From Sporomusaceae bacterium UBA7701 (GTDB lineage: Bacteria > Bacillota > Negativicutes > Sporomusales > UBA7701), in NCBI GenBank assembly GCA_002482545.1, contig DLGF01000013.1, positions 14,399 to 78,398 on the forward strand: a stretch of DNA of 64,000 nucleotides. Reading direction: 5' to 3'. This document shows positions 26,231 through 34,376 of the stretch, piece after piece; position 1 is the first letter of the stretch, and every line of letters starts with the position of its first letter. Under the pieces are notes generated by a model. It was not told where the DNA came from. It searched no databases and saw only the letters and a program-made list of their open reading frames with translations. The translations under genes and the position numbers were made by a program.

Positions 26231-28057
26231 ATGGACAAGAAACGCACCTTTTCCACGGGCTATCTGCTGCTGGCCCTGCTGGTGACCTGGCTCTTCAACG
26301 ACCTCATCTACAAGCCGCTCATCATTCGCGAGGCGGAAGTCGGCTATAATGTATTTCTCCAGGATCTAAGTGAAAACAAAGTCGGCCAGGTCATTTTGTC
26401 GAGCGACCGCATCATTTTTACCTTAAAAGCCACCGGCGATCAGAAAGAGTCGGTAGCCAACGCCGTTGCGGTGAACGACCCCGCCCTGGTCGACCGGCTG
26501 ATTGCGTCGGGCGTGCCTTTTTCCGCCCAGCCTCAAACCAGAAGCTTATTTTCGTCGCTGCTTGGCTGGCTGCTTCCCTTGCTCCCGTTGGTCCTGATCT
26601 GGTATTTCCTGTTGAAGCGGATGGGCGGCATGGGTTCCAACGCCATGTCCCTGGGCCAGAGCAAGGCGCGGGAAATCGAGGGGGAGATGATCGGCGTCAA
26701 ATTCAAGGATGTCGGCGGGGTGGGCGAAGCCGAAGTGGAACTGCGGGAAATCATCGAGTATCTGAAAAACCCGGGGAAATTCACCCATATGGGCGCCAAA
26801 CTGCCCAAGGGAGTCCTGCTGGCCGGTCCGCCCGGCACGGGGAAGACCCTCCTCGCCAAGGCTACGGCGGGTGAGGCCGGCGTCCCCTTTTTCTTCCTGA
26901 CCGGTTCCAGCTTTGTCGAAATGTTTGTCGGTGTCGGCGCCGCCAGAGTGCGCGACTTGTTCCAGCAGGCCCAGAAAAAGGCGCCCTGCATTATCTTCAT
27001 CGACGAAATCGACGCCATCGGCCAGGCCCGTTCCAATATCGGCCGGATCGGCGGCAACAGCGAACAGGAAAACACGCTCAACCAGCTGCTGGCGGAAATG
27101 GATGGATTCAAGGCCAATTCCGGCGTAGTCATCATGGCCGCCACCAACCGCCCTGAAATTCTCGACCCCGCACTGGTGCGGCCCGGCCGCTTCGACCGCC
27201 AGATCCAGGTACCGCTTCCCACCGAGCCCGGCCGCCTCGAAATACTGTCCATCCATACCCGGGAAATGCCGCTGGGCGACGACGTCCAGTTGGAGCGCCT
27301 GGCCAAGATCACCGCCGGGTTCTCGGGGGCCGAGCTGGCCAATATCGTCAATGAAGCGTCGCTGTTGGCCATCCGGCGAAATTCCGGAAGGATCGCCATG
27401 ACCGATTTCGACCTGGCCATCGAACGGGTGGTCGCGGGCCTGCAGCGAAAAACACCCCTCTCGGAAGATATCCGCAGAAAAGTGGCGTATCACGAAGTCG
27501 GCCATGCCCTCACGGCCTATTACCTGTCCGGCACCGACCCGGTCCACAAGATCAGCATCATCCCCACCGCCAAAGGCGCCCTGGGGTATACTCTGCAGAG
27601 GCCGGAGGAAGATCGCTATCTCATCGGCGAAGCCGAATTGAGGGCCAGAATGGCGGTGATGCTCGGGGGCCGCGCCGCAGAACTCATCGTTTTCCAGGAA
27701 GCTTCCACCGGCGCCGCCAATGACTTGGAACGGGGCACGGAAATGGCCCGGCGCATGGTCACCGAATTCGGCATGTCCAAGAAGCTGGGGCCGGTCCGCT
27801 ATGCCACCGCCGGCGGCAGTTACCTGCAAAGCGGGATCAACGGGCGAAACGACCTGAGCCCCGCGACGGTTTCCTCCATCGACGAAGAGATCGCCCGCCT
27901 GCTGAATGAAGCGCAGGAAACAGCCACCGCCCTTTTGACCGAGCACATCGGGGTCCTGCATCACGTCGCGCAATTTCTCCAGGACAAGGAAGTGATGTCC
28001 GGGGATCAGCTTGCCGCTATCGTAAATTCCCTGACCGGAACAAAAGGGGAACAGTAA
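26231..28057 (+). CDS. ftsH: FtsH-family ATP-dependent zinc metalloprotease (paralogue)
   Basis: A 608-residue AAA+ membrane protease. Two N-terminal helices (YLLLALLVTWLFNDLIY near 11-27; LLGWLLPLLPLVLIWYFLL near 108-126) flank an extracytoplasmic segment. AAA module: Walker A GPPGTGKT near 198, Walker B CIIFIDEIDAIG near 252, SRH NRPEILDPALVRPGRFDR. The zinc site is YHEVGHAL near 418 (HExxH; usual FtsH has HEAGH), with the third ligand in GAANDLERGT. It degrades membrane and unfolded proteins. The short periplasmic loop, the HEVGH variant and the position away from tilS/hpt suggest a second FtsH rather than the housekeeping copy; that is inference. Ends about 10 nt before repeat copy 2. Confidence 0.93.
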   Translation: MDKKRTFSTGYLLLALLVTWLFNDLIYKPLIIREAEVGYNVFLQDLSENKVGQVILSSDRIIFTLKATGDQKESVANAVAVNDPALVDRLIASGVPFSAQPQTRSLFSSLLGWLLPLLPLVLIWYFLLKRMGGMGSNAMSLGQSKAREIEGEMIGVKFKDVGGVGEAEVELREIIEYLKNPGKFTHMGAKLPKGVLLAGPPGTGKTLLAKATAGEAGVPFFFLTGSSFVEMFVGVGAARVRDLFQQAQKKAPCIIFIDEIDAIGQARSNIGRIGGNSEQENTLNQLLAEMDGFKANSGVVIMAATNRPEILDPALVRPGRFDRQIQVPLPTEPGRLEILSIHTREMPLGDDVQLERLAKITAGFSGAELANIVNEASLLAIRRNSGRIAMTDFDLAIERVVAGLQRKTPLSEDIRRKVAYHEVGHALTAYYLSGTDPVHKISIIPTAKGALGYTLQRPEEDRYLIGEAELRARMAVMLGGRAAELIVFQEASTGAANDLERGTEMARRMVTEFGMSKKLGPVRYATAGGSYLQSGINGRNDLSPATVSSIDEEIARLLNEAQETATALLTEHIGVLHHVAQFLQDKEVMSGDQLAAIVNSLTGTKGEQ

Positions 28058-28067
28058 ATACAGCCTC

Positions 28068-28231
28068 TTGCCTGAACGCGGAAGATGTTTATGCCCGCTC
28101 CGACGCTACCCGGCCCTCCGCTATCATAAACATCTTCCGGCTAGTACGCTCTTCCGGTACGGCCCGCACACGGTTCGCGGATCGATTTGCAGCTAAGCGG
28201 CAGACGCTGAAAGAACCCTTGAAATCAGGAC
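28068..28231 (+). repeat. Dispersed imperfect-palindrome repeat, copy 2
   Basis: Same orientation and length as copy 1 at 3266. It shares CGCGGAAGATGTTTATG, GCTCCGACGCT, CATAAACATCTTCCGG, GCCCGCACAC and GCTGAAAG. It follows the ftsH stop within 11 nt. Confidence 0.85.
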
Positions 28232-28410
28232 GCGCAGCTGAACCTTTCCCGCCAGCTTGGGTTTGTCAAAACTCCGGGCCATGGGCTTTTTTCTTTTTTT
28301 GGGGAATACGGCCGGATGCAAAAAACCGCCTCAGCCTGCGTTATCGGAAAATATTCGCGAATAATAAATGAAATCGGCCGGAATATCCCCTAAATTGTCC
28401 TAATTATCAT
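28232..28410. other. Non-coding spacer upstream of htpG
   Basis: No ORF with support. A T-rich tract (GCTTTTTTCTTTTTTTGG near 28287-28304) may help end the ftsH transcript, but no good stem precedes it. Confidence 0.4.
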
Positions 28411-28439
28411 TTGCCGCGCTCCGACCGGATCAGTACTAT
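28411..28439 (+). promoter_or_regulatory. Sigma-A-type promoter of htpG
   Basis: -35 TTGCCG at 28411, 17-nt spacer, -10 TACTAT at 28434-28439. The predicted start near 28446 falls inside the CIRCE element. Confidence 0.7.
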
Positions 28440-28443
28440 AAAA

Positions 28444-28470
28444 TCAGCACTCATCAAGCCGGAGTGCTAA
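28444..28470 (+). promoter_or_regulatory. CIRCE element (HrcA operator)
   Basis: TCAGCACTC-N9-GAGTGCTAA, one mismatch from the consensus TTAGCACTC-N9-GAGTGCTAA. Placed on the predicted transcription start of htpG, so HrcA repression is expected. Confidence 0.9.
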
Positions 28471-28512
28471 TACTACGCCTCGGGGCGCCACTATTTTCGA
28501 AGGAGGACCTTC

Positions 28513-30480
28513 ATGAATCCAGCCGCCAGTACCAAAGAAACCCGGGAATTTCAGACTGAAACCAAACAGCTGCTCGATTTGATGATCCATTCCATCTACA
28601 CGAATCGGGAAATCTTTCTGCGGGAGCTTATTTCGAACGCCTCCGACGCCATCGACAAGCTCCGCTTCGAGTCCCTGACCAACCACGAACTGCTCGAAGG
28701 CCATTCAGACTTTGCAATACTTCTTCTCCCCGACGAGGACGACAAAACCCTCACCATCTCGGATAACGGCATGGGCATGACCTACGACGAAGTCGTCGAG
28801 AATCTCGGCACGATCGCCAAGTCCGGAACTCGATCCTTTCTGGAAAAACTGAAAGACAGCGGGGCGGCTTCTGCCAACGACCTCATCGGCCAGTTCGGCG
28901 TCGGCTTTTATTCCGCCTTCATGGTAGCCAAAAAAGTCACCGTCATTACCCGTGCTCCCGGCCAGCCCAGCGGCGTGCGCTGGGAGTCGACCGGCGACGG
29001 CTCCTACACCATCGAGGCGTTTGACAAGGAGGCGCGGGGGACAACCATTATTCTCACCTTGCACGACGAGCATTGCTCCGCCGACCGGCCGGCGGAAAAC
29101 TTCTTGAATCGTTATACTTTGCAGGATTTGGTCAAAAAATATTCCGATTACATACGCTATCCCATAAAAATGAACTTCATCGACCAGGAACAGCCGCGCG
29201 GCGCCGACGGCAAGGTGCTCGAAGACGCGCCCGCCGCCGCGGCCGTCGAAGTCAGGACCTTGAACTCCATGACGCCGCTGTGGATAAGGAACAAAAGCGA
29301 AATACCCCAAGAAGAATACAACCAATTATATAAAAACCTCTTCCACGACTGGGAGGACCCGCTGGAGGTCCTGCACTCCAAAGTGGAGGGAGCGGTGGAA
29401 TACACCGCCGTCCTGTTCATTCCCGCCCACGCTCCTTTTGATTTCTATCAGCGGGAGTCTGGCTCCGGCATCCGGCTCTATTCCCGAAACGTCTTCATCA
29501 TGGATAACTGCAAGGACCTTTTGCCGGACTATCTGCGCTTCGTCCGGGGCTTGGTCGACTCTCCCGATTTTTCCCTCAATATTTCCCGGGAGCTGCTGCA
29601 GCACAGCAGCCAACTGCAGAAAGTCGGCAAAAACCTGGAAAAAAGCGTGCTGAAAACGCTGGAAAACATGCTGGCCAAGGAACGGACCAAATACGAAACC
29701 TTCTGGCAGGAATACGGCAGGGCCATTAAAAGCGGCGTCTACTCCGATTTTCAGAGCCGCGACAAATTGCAGAACCTGCTGCTCTTTCCCTCCTCCCATT
29801 CCCCGGAAGGGCTGACGACCCTGGCGGATTACGCGTCCCGGATGCGGGAAGGCCAGACGGTCATCTACTATGCCGCCGGCAAGGACCGTTCCTCGGCGGA
29901 ACGCTTGCCGCAGATGGAGCTCCTGCAGGAAAAGGGAATCGAAGTCCTTTACCTCCTGGACCGGGTCGACGAATTTGCGCTCGAAGCGCTGCAGGAATAT
30001 CAGGGCAAGAAATTCCAGTCCATCAGCCGCTGCGACCTGAAACTGGACGGCGTCGATGCTCCGGAAACCCGGCAGGAAAGCGAAAAGCTGGCTAAAGAGA
30101 ACGAGCCGCTGCTGAAGGCCGTCCAAGAGCAACTGGCGGGAAAAATCGCCGAGGTCAAAATCTCCGGCCGCCTGAAGTCCAGCCCGGTCTGCCTGGTCAG
30201 CGGCGACACCGGCATCAGCCTTTCCATGGAACAGATCCTCTCCGAAATCGACAAGACTCCGTTCAAGGCCCGGCGCATTCTGGAACTCAATCCCCATCAC
30301 AAAGTCTTCCAAGTGCTAAAAAGGCTGCAGGAGGAGAATCCCTCCGCCGAAGCCTTTAAAGACTATTGTGAGCTCCTGTACGGCCAGGCTCTGCTTATGG
30401 AAGGGCTCACGCCCGAAGACCCCGTCGGCTTTGCCGGCAAGATCGCAGCCCTGATGGCCGAGGCCGGGAAAAAAGAATAG
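28513..30480 (+). CDS. htpG: Molecular chaperone HtpG (bacterial Hsp90)
   Basis: A 655-residue Hsp90. The N-terminal GHKL ATPase has ELISNASDAIDKLRF near residue 37, DNGMGMTYDEV near 90, GTIAKSGT, and QFGVGFYSAFMV near 130. The middle-domain catalytic loop is around SLNISRELLQ (here PDFSLNISRELLQHS, near 360). The C-terminal dimerisation domain is complete. It assists folding in the cytoplasm under stress. AGGAGGA precedes the ATG. A sigma-A promoter and CIRCE operator lie 50-100 nt upstream and an intrinsic terminator 130 nt downstream, so it is monocistronic and HrcA-regulated. Confidence 0.97.
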   Translation: MNPAASTKETREFQTETKQLLDLMIHSIYTNREIFLRELISNASDAIDKLRFESLTNHELLEGHSDFAILLLPDEDDKTLTISDNGMGMTYDEVVENLGTIAKSGTRSFLEKLKDSGAASANDLIGQFGVGFYSAFMVAKKVTVITRAPGQPSGVRWESTGDGSYTIEAFDKEARGTTIILTLHDEHCSADRPAENFLNRYTLQDLVKKYSDYIRYPIKMNFIDQEQPRGADGKVLEDAPAAAAVEVRTLNSMTPLWIRNKSEIPQEEYNQLYKNLFHDWEDPLEVLHSKVEGAVEYTAVLFIPAHAPFDFYQRESGSGIRLYSRNVFIMDNCKDLLPDYLRFVRGLVDSPDFSLNISRELLQHSSQLQKVGKNLEKSVLKTLENMLAKERTKYETFWQEYGRAIKSGVYSDFQSRDKLQNLLLFPSSHSPEGLTTLADYASRMREGQTVIYYAAGKDRSSAERLPQMELLQEKGIEVLYLLDRVDEFALEALQEYQGKKFQSISRCDLKLDGVDAPETRQESEKLAKENEPLLKAVQEQLAGKIAEVKISGRLKSSPVCLVSGDTGISLSMEQILSEIDKTPFKARRILELNPHHKVFQVLKRLQEENPSAEAFKDYCELLYGQALLMEGLTPEDPVGFAGKIAALMAEAGKKE

Positions 30481-30568
30481 ACCCGGCAAAAGAACGAAGG
30501 CATGCCGCCAGGGCGTGCGGGGCTCGCGGCGCAAAACTGCCCGGGCAAATTCAATTCTACCTGGAAAT

Positions 30569-30642
30569 GCCGGTCGCATGGCGAGCGAATAGCGAACGCG
30601 ACCGGCAAAAAAGAGGCAACCGAAGCAGGCTGCCTCTTTTTT
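30569..30642 (+). terminator. Double hairpin terminator of htpG
   Basis: A GCCGGTCGC / GCGACCGGC hairpin (about 30569-30606) is followed by AAAAAAGAGGCA / TGCCTCTTTTTT at 30607-30642 with its T-run. Confidence 0.85.
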
Positions 30643-30770
30643 CTATTCTTGCCGCCGGTTGAAGAGAGCCGCAGCCGTTCACCGGATTGCAGCGGAAACC
30701 TTCGCCGCAAAATGGCAGTAGCACTTTTCGCTTTTCCCCATATCATATAGCAGATGGCTGAGAATTGGGT

Positions 30771-30821
30771 GTTAGCTCGCGCTAACCGTTTTTTTGGACC
30801 CCCGTGTTAGCGGCGGCTAAC
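30771..30821. promoter_or_regulatory. Metal-regulator operator pair 1 upstream of feoA
   Basis: Two 16-bp palindromes GTTAGC-N4-GCTAAC at 30771-30786 (N4 TCGC) and 30806-30821 (N4 GGCG), 35 bp apart. They resemble DtxR/IdeR-type boxes. A DtxR-family gene lies downstream at 33626-34069. Confidence 0.75.
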
Positions 30822-30864
30822 CCGGAGTGAAAACAATCCCGGTCCGGCGGTATGCCACGGGACT

Positions 30865-30976
30865 GAGCGATGTGCGGGCCGCTCCCCAAGAGCGTGCCGG
30901 CCGGAAGCTGTGTATGACAAGCGGAGGGAAGCGGCAGCGTCGGAGCGGTCATAAACAGCTGCCGCGTTTGGGCAGG
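30865..30976 (-). repeat. Dispersed imperfect-palindrome repeat, copy 3 (inverted)
   Basis: Reverse-orientation, more diverged and shorter copy of the 3266/28068 repeat. It shares GAAGCGGCAGCGTCGGAGCG with the complement of copy 1. The arms read GGAAGCTGTGTATGA and TCATAAACAGCTGCC, so the GATG/CATC pair of the other copies is GCTG/CAGC here, a compensatory change. It sits between the two feo operator pairs. Confidence 0.75.
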
Positions 30977-31040
30977 AAGCCGCGCACTCCGGCCGCACGC
31001 AAGCAAGGGCCGCAGACGGGCCTTTTATCGCCCGCCCTGT

Positions 31041-31090
31041 GTTAGCGGCGGCTAACCTTTATTGATCCGCCGGTGTTAGTTGGAGCTAAC
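31041..31090. promoter_or_regulatory. Metal-regulator operator pair 2 upstream of feoA
   Basis: GTTAGC-GGCG-GCTAAC at 31041-31056 and GTTAGT-TGGA-GCTAAC at 31075-31090, 34 bp apart. The last site ends about 50 nt before the feoA ATG. Confidence 0.75.
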
Positions 31091-31141
31091 TTTTAGCGGG
31101 AAACAAAACTCAACCGGGGCACAGATAAGGAGGCTGATAAT

Positions 31142-31387
31142 ATGTATGTCCCTGAACAACGATCCTCTTTGGCCGATCTTAAGGTAGGCACAACCGGCAA
31201 AATATCGTCCATCGAACTGGATGGGCTGCTCAGGCGCCGGATCCTCGACCTAGGCATCCTGCCCGGGACTCAGGTGCAGTGCGTCAGGAAAAGTCCGGCA
31301 GGCGACCCCATCGCCTTCCGGGTGCGCGACACTACTATTGCGCTGCGCAGCGACGACGCCAGCCTGATCAAGGTATATCCCGGATAA
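31142..31387 (+). CDS. feoA: Ferrous iron transport protein A
   Basis: An 81-residue SH3-like FeoA protein. It has SLADLKVGTTGKISSIEL at the start, the RRRILDLGILPGTQVQC core near 31-47 and DPIAFRVRDTTIALRSDDASLI at the end. FeoA is a small cytoplasmic partner that modulates FeoB. AAGGAGG precedes the ATG. Followed at 24 nt by the FeoB GTPase gene. Four GTTAGC-N4-GCTAAC operators upstream suggest iron-dependent repression. Confidence 0.95.
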   Translation: MYVPEQRSSLADLKVGTTGKISSIELDGLLRRRILDLGILPGTQVQCVRKSPAGDPIAFRVRDTTIALRSDDASLIKVYPG

Positions 31388-31411
31388 AATTACATGGTGG
31401 GAGGATAAATC

Positions 31412-32206
31412 ATGAAATGGTATCAAGACACCCCTTGCCGCGAAACTCATGGCCGGGTGCTGCGCGAGCATTTCGGCGTGGCCGCCGAGGCCGGACAATA
31501 TATTATTGCCCTGGCCGGCAATCCCAATGTTGGTAAAAGTACGGTATTTAACGCCTTGACGGGCCTGCGCCAGCACACCGGCAACTGGCCCGGCAAGACA
31601 GTGGATAATGCCCAGGGCGCTTTTACCTATCGCAAGAAGCCCTTCCTGCTGGTGGACCTGCCGGGAACCTATTCGCTGCTGGCCCATACGGTGGAGGAAG
31701 AGATCGCCCGTGACTTTATTTGCTTCGGCGAACCCGACGCCACCGTCGTGGTCTTGGACGCCACCTGCCTGGAACGCAATCTGAACCTCGCCCTGCAAGT
31801 GATGGAGATCACCCCCAACGTTGTAGTATGCGTAAACCTCATGGACGAAGCGAACAAGAAAAAGATCGCCATTGATTTCCCGGCGCTGGAAAAGGAGCTC
31901 GGCGTGCCGGTGGTGGCTGCCGCCGCCCGCAAAGGAGAAGGCCTGGACGCCCTGCGGGAAACGCTGTATCAGGTCAGTACCGGCGCACGTCAGAGCAATC
32001 CGCGCCGCCTTACCTATTCCGCCGCCGTGGAAGAGGCGGTCCAAAAGCTGCTCCCGAACGTCCAGCGGCTCGTTGATCATAAACTAAACCCCCGCTGGGT
32101 TGCCCTTCGGCTGTTGGACGGCGATAAGGCCTTCCTCGAGAGCATCAGCCGGTACCTGGACCTGCAGTTGAATTGGGAAGCGCCGCAGGAGGTTGCAGCA
32201 TTATGA
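31412..32206 (+). CDS. feoB: FeoB GTPase subunit (split FeoB, N-terminal half)
   Basis: A 264-residue protein carrying only the cytoplasmic G domain of FeoB. It has G1 GNPNVGKSTVFNALTG near 36, G2-region HTGNWPGKTVD, G3 DLPGTYSL near 80, G4 NLMD near 137, a G5-like AAARKGEG near 165, then a helical stretch of the GDI domain. Normal FeoB is one chain of about 650-750 residues; here the gene stops at 32206. The membrane half starts in another frame by ATGA overlap. Both halves keep all key motifs, so the split looks functional rather than a pseudogene. Confidence 0.92.
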   Translation: MKWYQDTPCRETHGRVLREHFGVAAEAGQYIIALAGNPNVGKSTVFNALTGLRQHTGNWPGKTVDNAQGAFTYRKKPFLLVDLPGTYSLLAHTVEEEIARDFICFGEPDATVVVLDATCLERNLNLALQVMEITPNVVVCVNLMDEANKKKIAIDFPALEKELGVPVVAAAARKGEGLDALRETLYQVSTGARQSNPRRLTYSAAVEEAVQKLLPNVQRLVDHKLNPRWVALRLLDGDKAFLESISRYLDLQLNWEAPQEVAAL

Positions 32207-33609
32207 ACGGAACGGTCAAGCCCATGACGACGCTGGCGGAAGTCTGCGCCGAGGCGGATGCGCTTCGCCTGAGTTCCGGCAACGCCCTTGGCGACGCCAT
32301 TGTATCCGACATTTACGCCAACGCGGAAGAGATAGCACGCAAAGTCGTCGCCCACAAACCGCAGGATAAATCCGCCTGGGATGCGAAGCTGGACGATATC
32401 CTCACCTCCCGCCTGCTCGGCTATCCCATCATGCTGGCGCTCTTGGGAATGGTGTTCTGGATTACGATCGAGGGCGCCAACGTGCCCTCCGGCATGCTGG
32501 CCGATGCGTTCTTCGCCTTTCAGGACCGGCTCACCGAATGGTTCCAGGCGGCCGGCGCTCCGGCTTGGCTGCACGGAGTGCTTGTCCTGGGCCTGTATCG
32601 CGGTTTGGCCTGGGTCGTATCGGTCATGCTGCCGCCGATGGCCATCTTTTTCCCGCTGTTCACCCTGTTGGAAGACCTGGGTTATCTGCCGCGCGTCGCC
32701 TTCAATATGGATAGTCTCTTCAAAAAATGCAAGGCGTGCGGCAAGCAGGCGCTAACCATGTGCATGGGGTTCGGCTGCAACGCGGCCGGGATCGTATCTT
32801 GCCGGATTATCGACTCGCCGCGGGAACGGCTCATCGCAATCCTGACCAACAACTTTGTTCCCTGCAACGGACGGTTCCCCACCCTCATCGCCATCGCCAC
32901 CATCTTCGTCGGCGGCGTATTCGCCCCGGAATATGGGACGGCGGTTGCGGCGATGGTGCTGACCGGCCTGGTCCTCCTCGGCATTGCCGCGACCTTTTCC
33001 GTATCCTGGCTCTTGTCCCATACCATCCTCAAAGGCGAACCGTCGTCGCTGGTTCTGGAATTGCCGCCTTACCGCCCGCCGCAAGTCGGTGCAATCATTT
33101 ACCGCTCCCTGATCGACCGCACCCTCTTTGTCTTAAAGCGGGCGGTGATCATGGCCGCTCCGGCCGGCGCCATCACCTGGATACTGGCCAATACCTACAT
33201 AGGAGACATGAGCATCATCGGCCATCTTGCCGGCTGGCTGCAGCCTTTCGGCTATGCTATCGGGATCGACGGATTCATCCTGCTGGCCTTCATCCTGGGT
33301 CTCCCGGCCAATGAGATTGTGGTCCCCATTCTCATCATGAGTTATCTGGCTACCGGCCAAATGATGGAATTCGACAGCCTGGAAGAGCTTCGCCAAATAT
33401 TGCTTAGCCACGGCTGGACCTGGCTGACGGCCGTCTGCACGATGCTCTTCTGCCTGCTGCACTGGCCCTGCACCACAACGCTGCTGACCGCCTACAAAGA
33501 GTCCGGCAGCGTGAAGTGGACCTTCCTGTCCTTCCTCATCCCGACGCTCATTGCTTTTGCCGTATGCTTCGCCGTGGCCCAGACGGCAAGAGGCCTCGGC
33601 CTGGCCTGA
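32203..33609 (+). CDS. feoB: FeoB membrane permease subunit (split FeoB, C-terminal half)
   Basis: A 468-residue protein beginning in the GDI helical region (MNGTVKPMTTLAEVCAEADA) and continuing through the FeoB membrane domain: the first helix YPIMLALLGMVFWITIEGAN, a Gate motif region GLYRGLAWVVSVMLPPMAIFFPLFTLLEDLGYLPRVAF, the Cys-containing MCMGFGCNAAGIVSCRII, NNFVPCNGRFPTLIAI and LGLPANEIVVPILIM. About 8-9 membrane helices. Start ATG at 32203 overlaps the GTPase stop (ATGA), so synthesis is coupled. It should form the Fe2+ channel with the separate GTPase. Confidence 0.93.
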   Translation: MNGTVKPMTTLAEVCAEADALRLSSGNALGDAIVSDIYANAEEIARKVVAHKPQDKSAWDAKLDDILTSRLLGYPIMLALLGMVFWITIEGANVPSGMLADAFFAFQDRLTEWFQAAGAPAWLHGVLVLGLYRGLAWVVSVMLPPMAIFFPLFTLLEDLGYLPRVAFNMDSLFKKCKACGKQALTMCMGFGCNAAGIVSCRIIDSPRERLIAILTNNFVPCNGRFPTLIAIATIFVGGVFAPEYGTAVAAMVLTGLVLLGIAATFSVSWLLSHTILKGEPSSLVLELPPYRPPQVGAIIYRSLIDRTLFVLKRAVIMAAPAGAITWILANTYIGDMSIIGHLAGWLQPFGYAIGIDGFILLAFILGLPANEIVVPILIMSYLATGQMMEFDSLEELRQILLSHGWTWLTAVCTMLFCLLHWPCTTTLLTAYKESGSVKWTFLSFLIPTLIAFAVCFAVAQTARGLGLA

Positions 33610-33625
33610 CGCTTCCGGAGCCCGG

Positions 33626-34069
33626 CTAATTTTCCGGGCATGGCCCTCCAGGCATGCGCTTGGCGGCCTGCACATAATCGACAAAGCGCTGATAAACTCC
33701 CGGGTTTTCTTTCATGAACACCATCACCCGTTCGATGGAAGACAGCGTTGATTTTGACAGGTAATGCTCCATGGCTTCCGCCTCGGCGGCCACGTCGCAA
33801 TCCGTACGGATCATTCGCAGAAAATCCTGCAGGAGATTGTTTCTCGCCACGAGGTAGCACCCCGTCTGCCTGCCCATATCCGTCAGCCCGATCAGGCCGT
33901 ATTTCTGGTAGGTGATATAGCCCGCCGTGCGCAGCCTGCCCAGCGCTTTGGTCACCGAAGGAAGCTTGACCTTGAGCTTCTGGCTGATGTCGGTGACCCG
34001 CACGGTATCGTTGCTGACTGAAAATCGGTAGATTTCCTCCAGATAATCTTCCAGACTGGGCGACAGCAT
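33626..34069 (-). CDS. DtxR/MntR-family metal-dependent regulator
   Basis: A 147-residue regulator. The N-terminal winged helix (SPSLEDYLEEIYRFS; VRVTDISQKLKVKLPSVTKALGRL) is followed by YQKYGLIGLTDMGRQ, then the dimerisation/metal-binding part with DFLRMI, DCDVAAEAEAMEHYLS. The pattern (E..CD..A..EH) is that of the DtxR/MntR metal site. No SH3-like third domain. It is convergent with feoB, ending 16 nt from it, and is the obvious candidate to bind the four palindromes upstream of feoA. Whether it senses Fe or Mn is not certain. Confidence 0.88.
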   Translation of the reverse strand: MLSPSLEDYLEEIYRFSVSNDTVRVTDISQKLKVKLPSVTKALGRLRTAGYITYQKYGLIGLTDMGRQTGCYLVARNNLLQDFLRMIRTDCDVAAEAEAMEHYLSKSTLSSIERVMVFMKENPGVYQRFVDYVQAAKRMPGGPCPEN

Positions 34070-34230
34070 GGTTTCACCTCCGCTCTGTTTCAGCCGGTTT
34101 CAGCAAATGGAATATATTCTTGTTTTGGCCGATACCCGCCTATGCCTCATGCGGCATTCCCCTTACATTCTATGAAGGGTGCCGGCCGCCTATGAGTCCG
34201 CCTTGCAGGCCTCCCGGTTCCGGCGGTCTA

Positions 34231-34270
34231 AGCAATGGGAACACACCCCGGAGGGTGTGTTCCCATTGCT
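34231..34270. terminator. Terminator-like hairpin downstream of the EndoQ-UvrD fusion
   Basis: Perfect 18-bp stem AGCAATGGGAACACACCC with CGGA loop. It lies between the fusion gene's stop (34377, minus strand) and the dtxR promoter region; the rest of 34070-34376 holds no gene. Confidence 0.75.
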
Positions 34271-34376
34271 TTCCCGGCTGTTTTAACAGCCCGTTTTCGG
34301 ACAAGCGCCGCCTTGACGACTATCAAGACAAATTTTCCGGCAGTTCACCGTCGTACAAAGTCATTTGCCGGCGGCG

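Noticed and set aside
30827..31045. Plus-strand 72-codon frame in repeat copy 3, with similarity to a frame across repeat copy 1
   Set aside because: The shared peptide (KRQRRS.HK.LPR) follows from the DNA repeat; the frame is broken by a stop in copy 2, so the repeat is judged non-coding.
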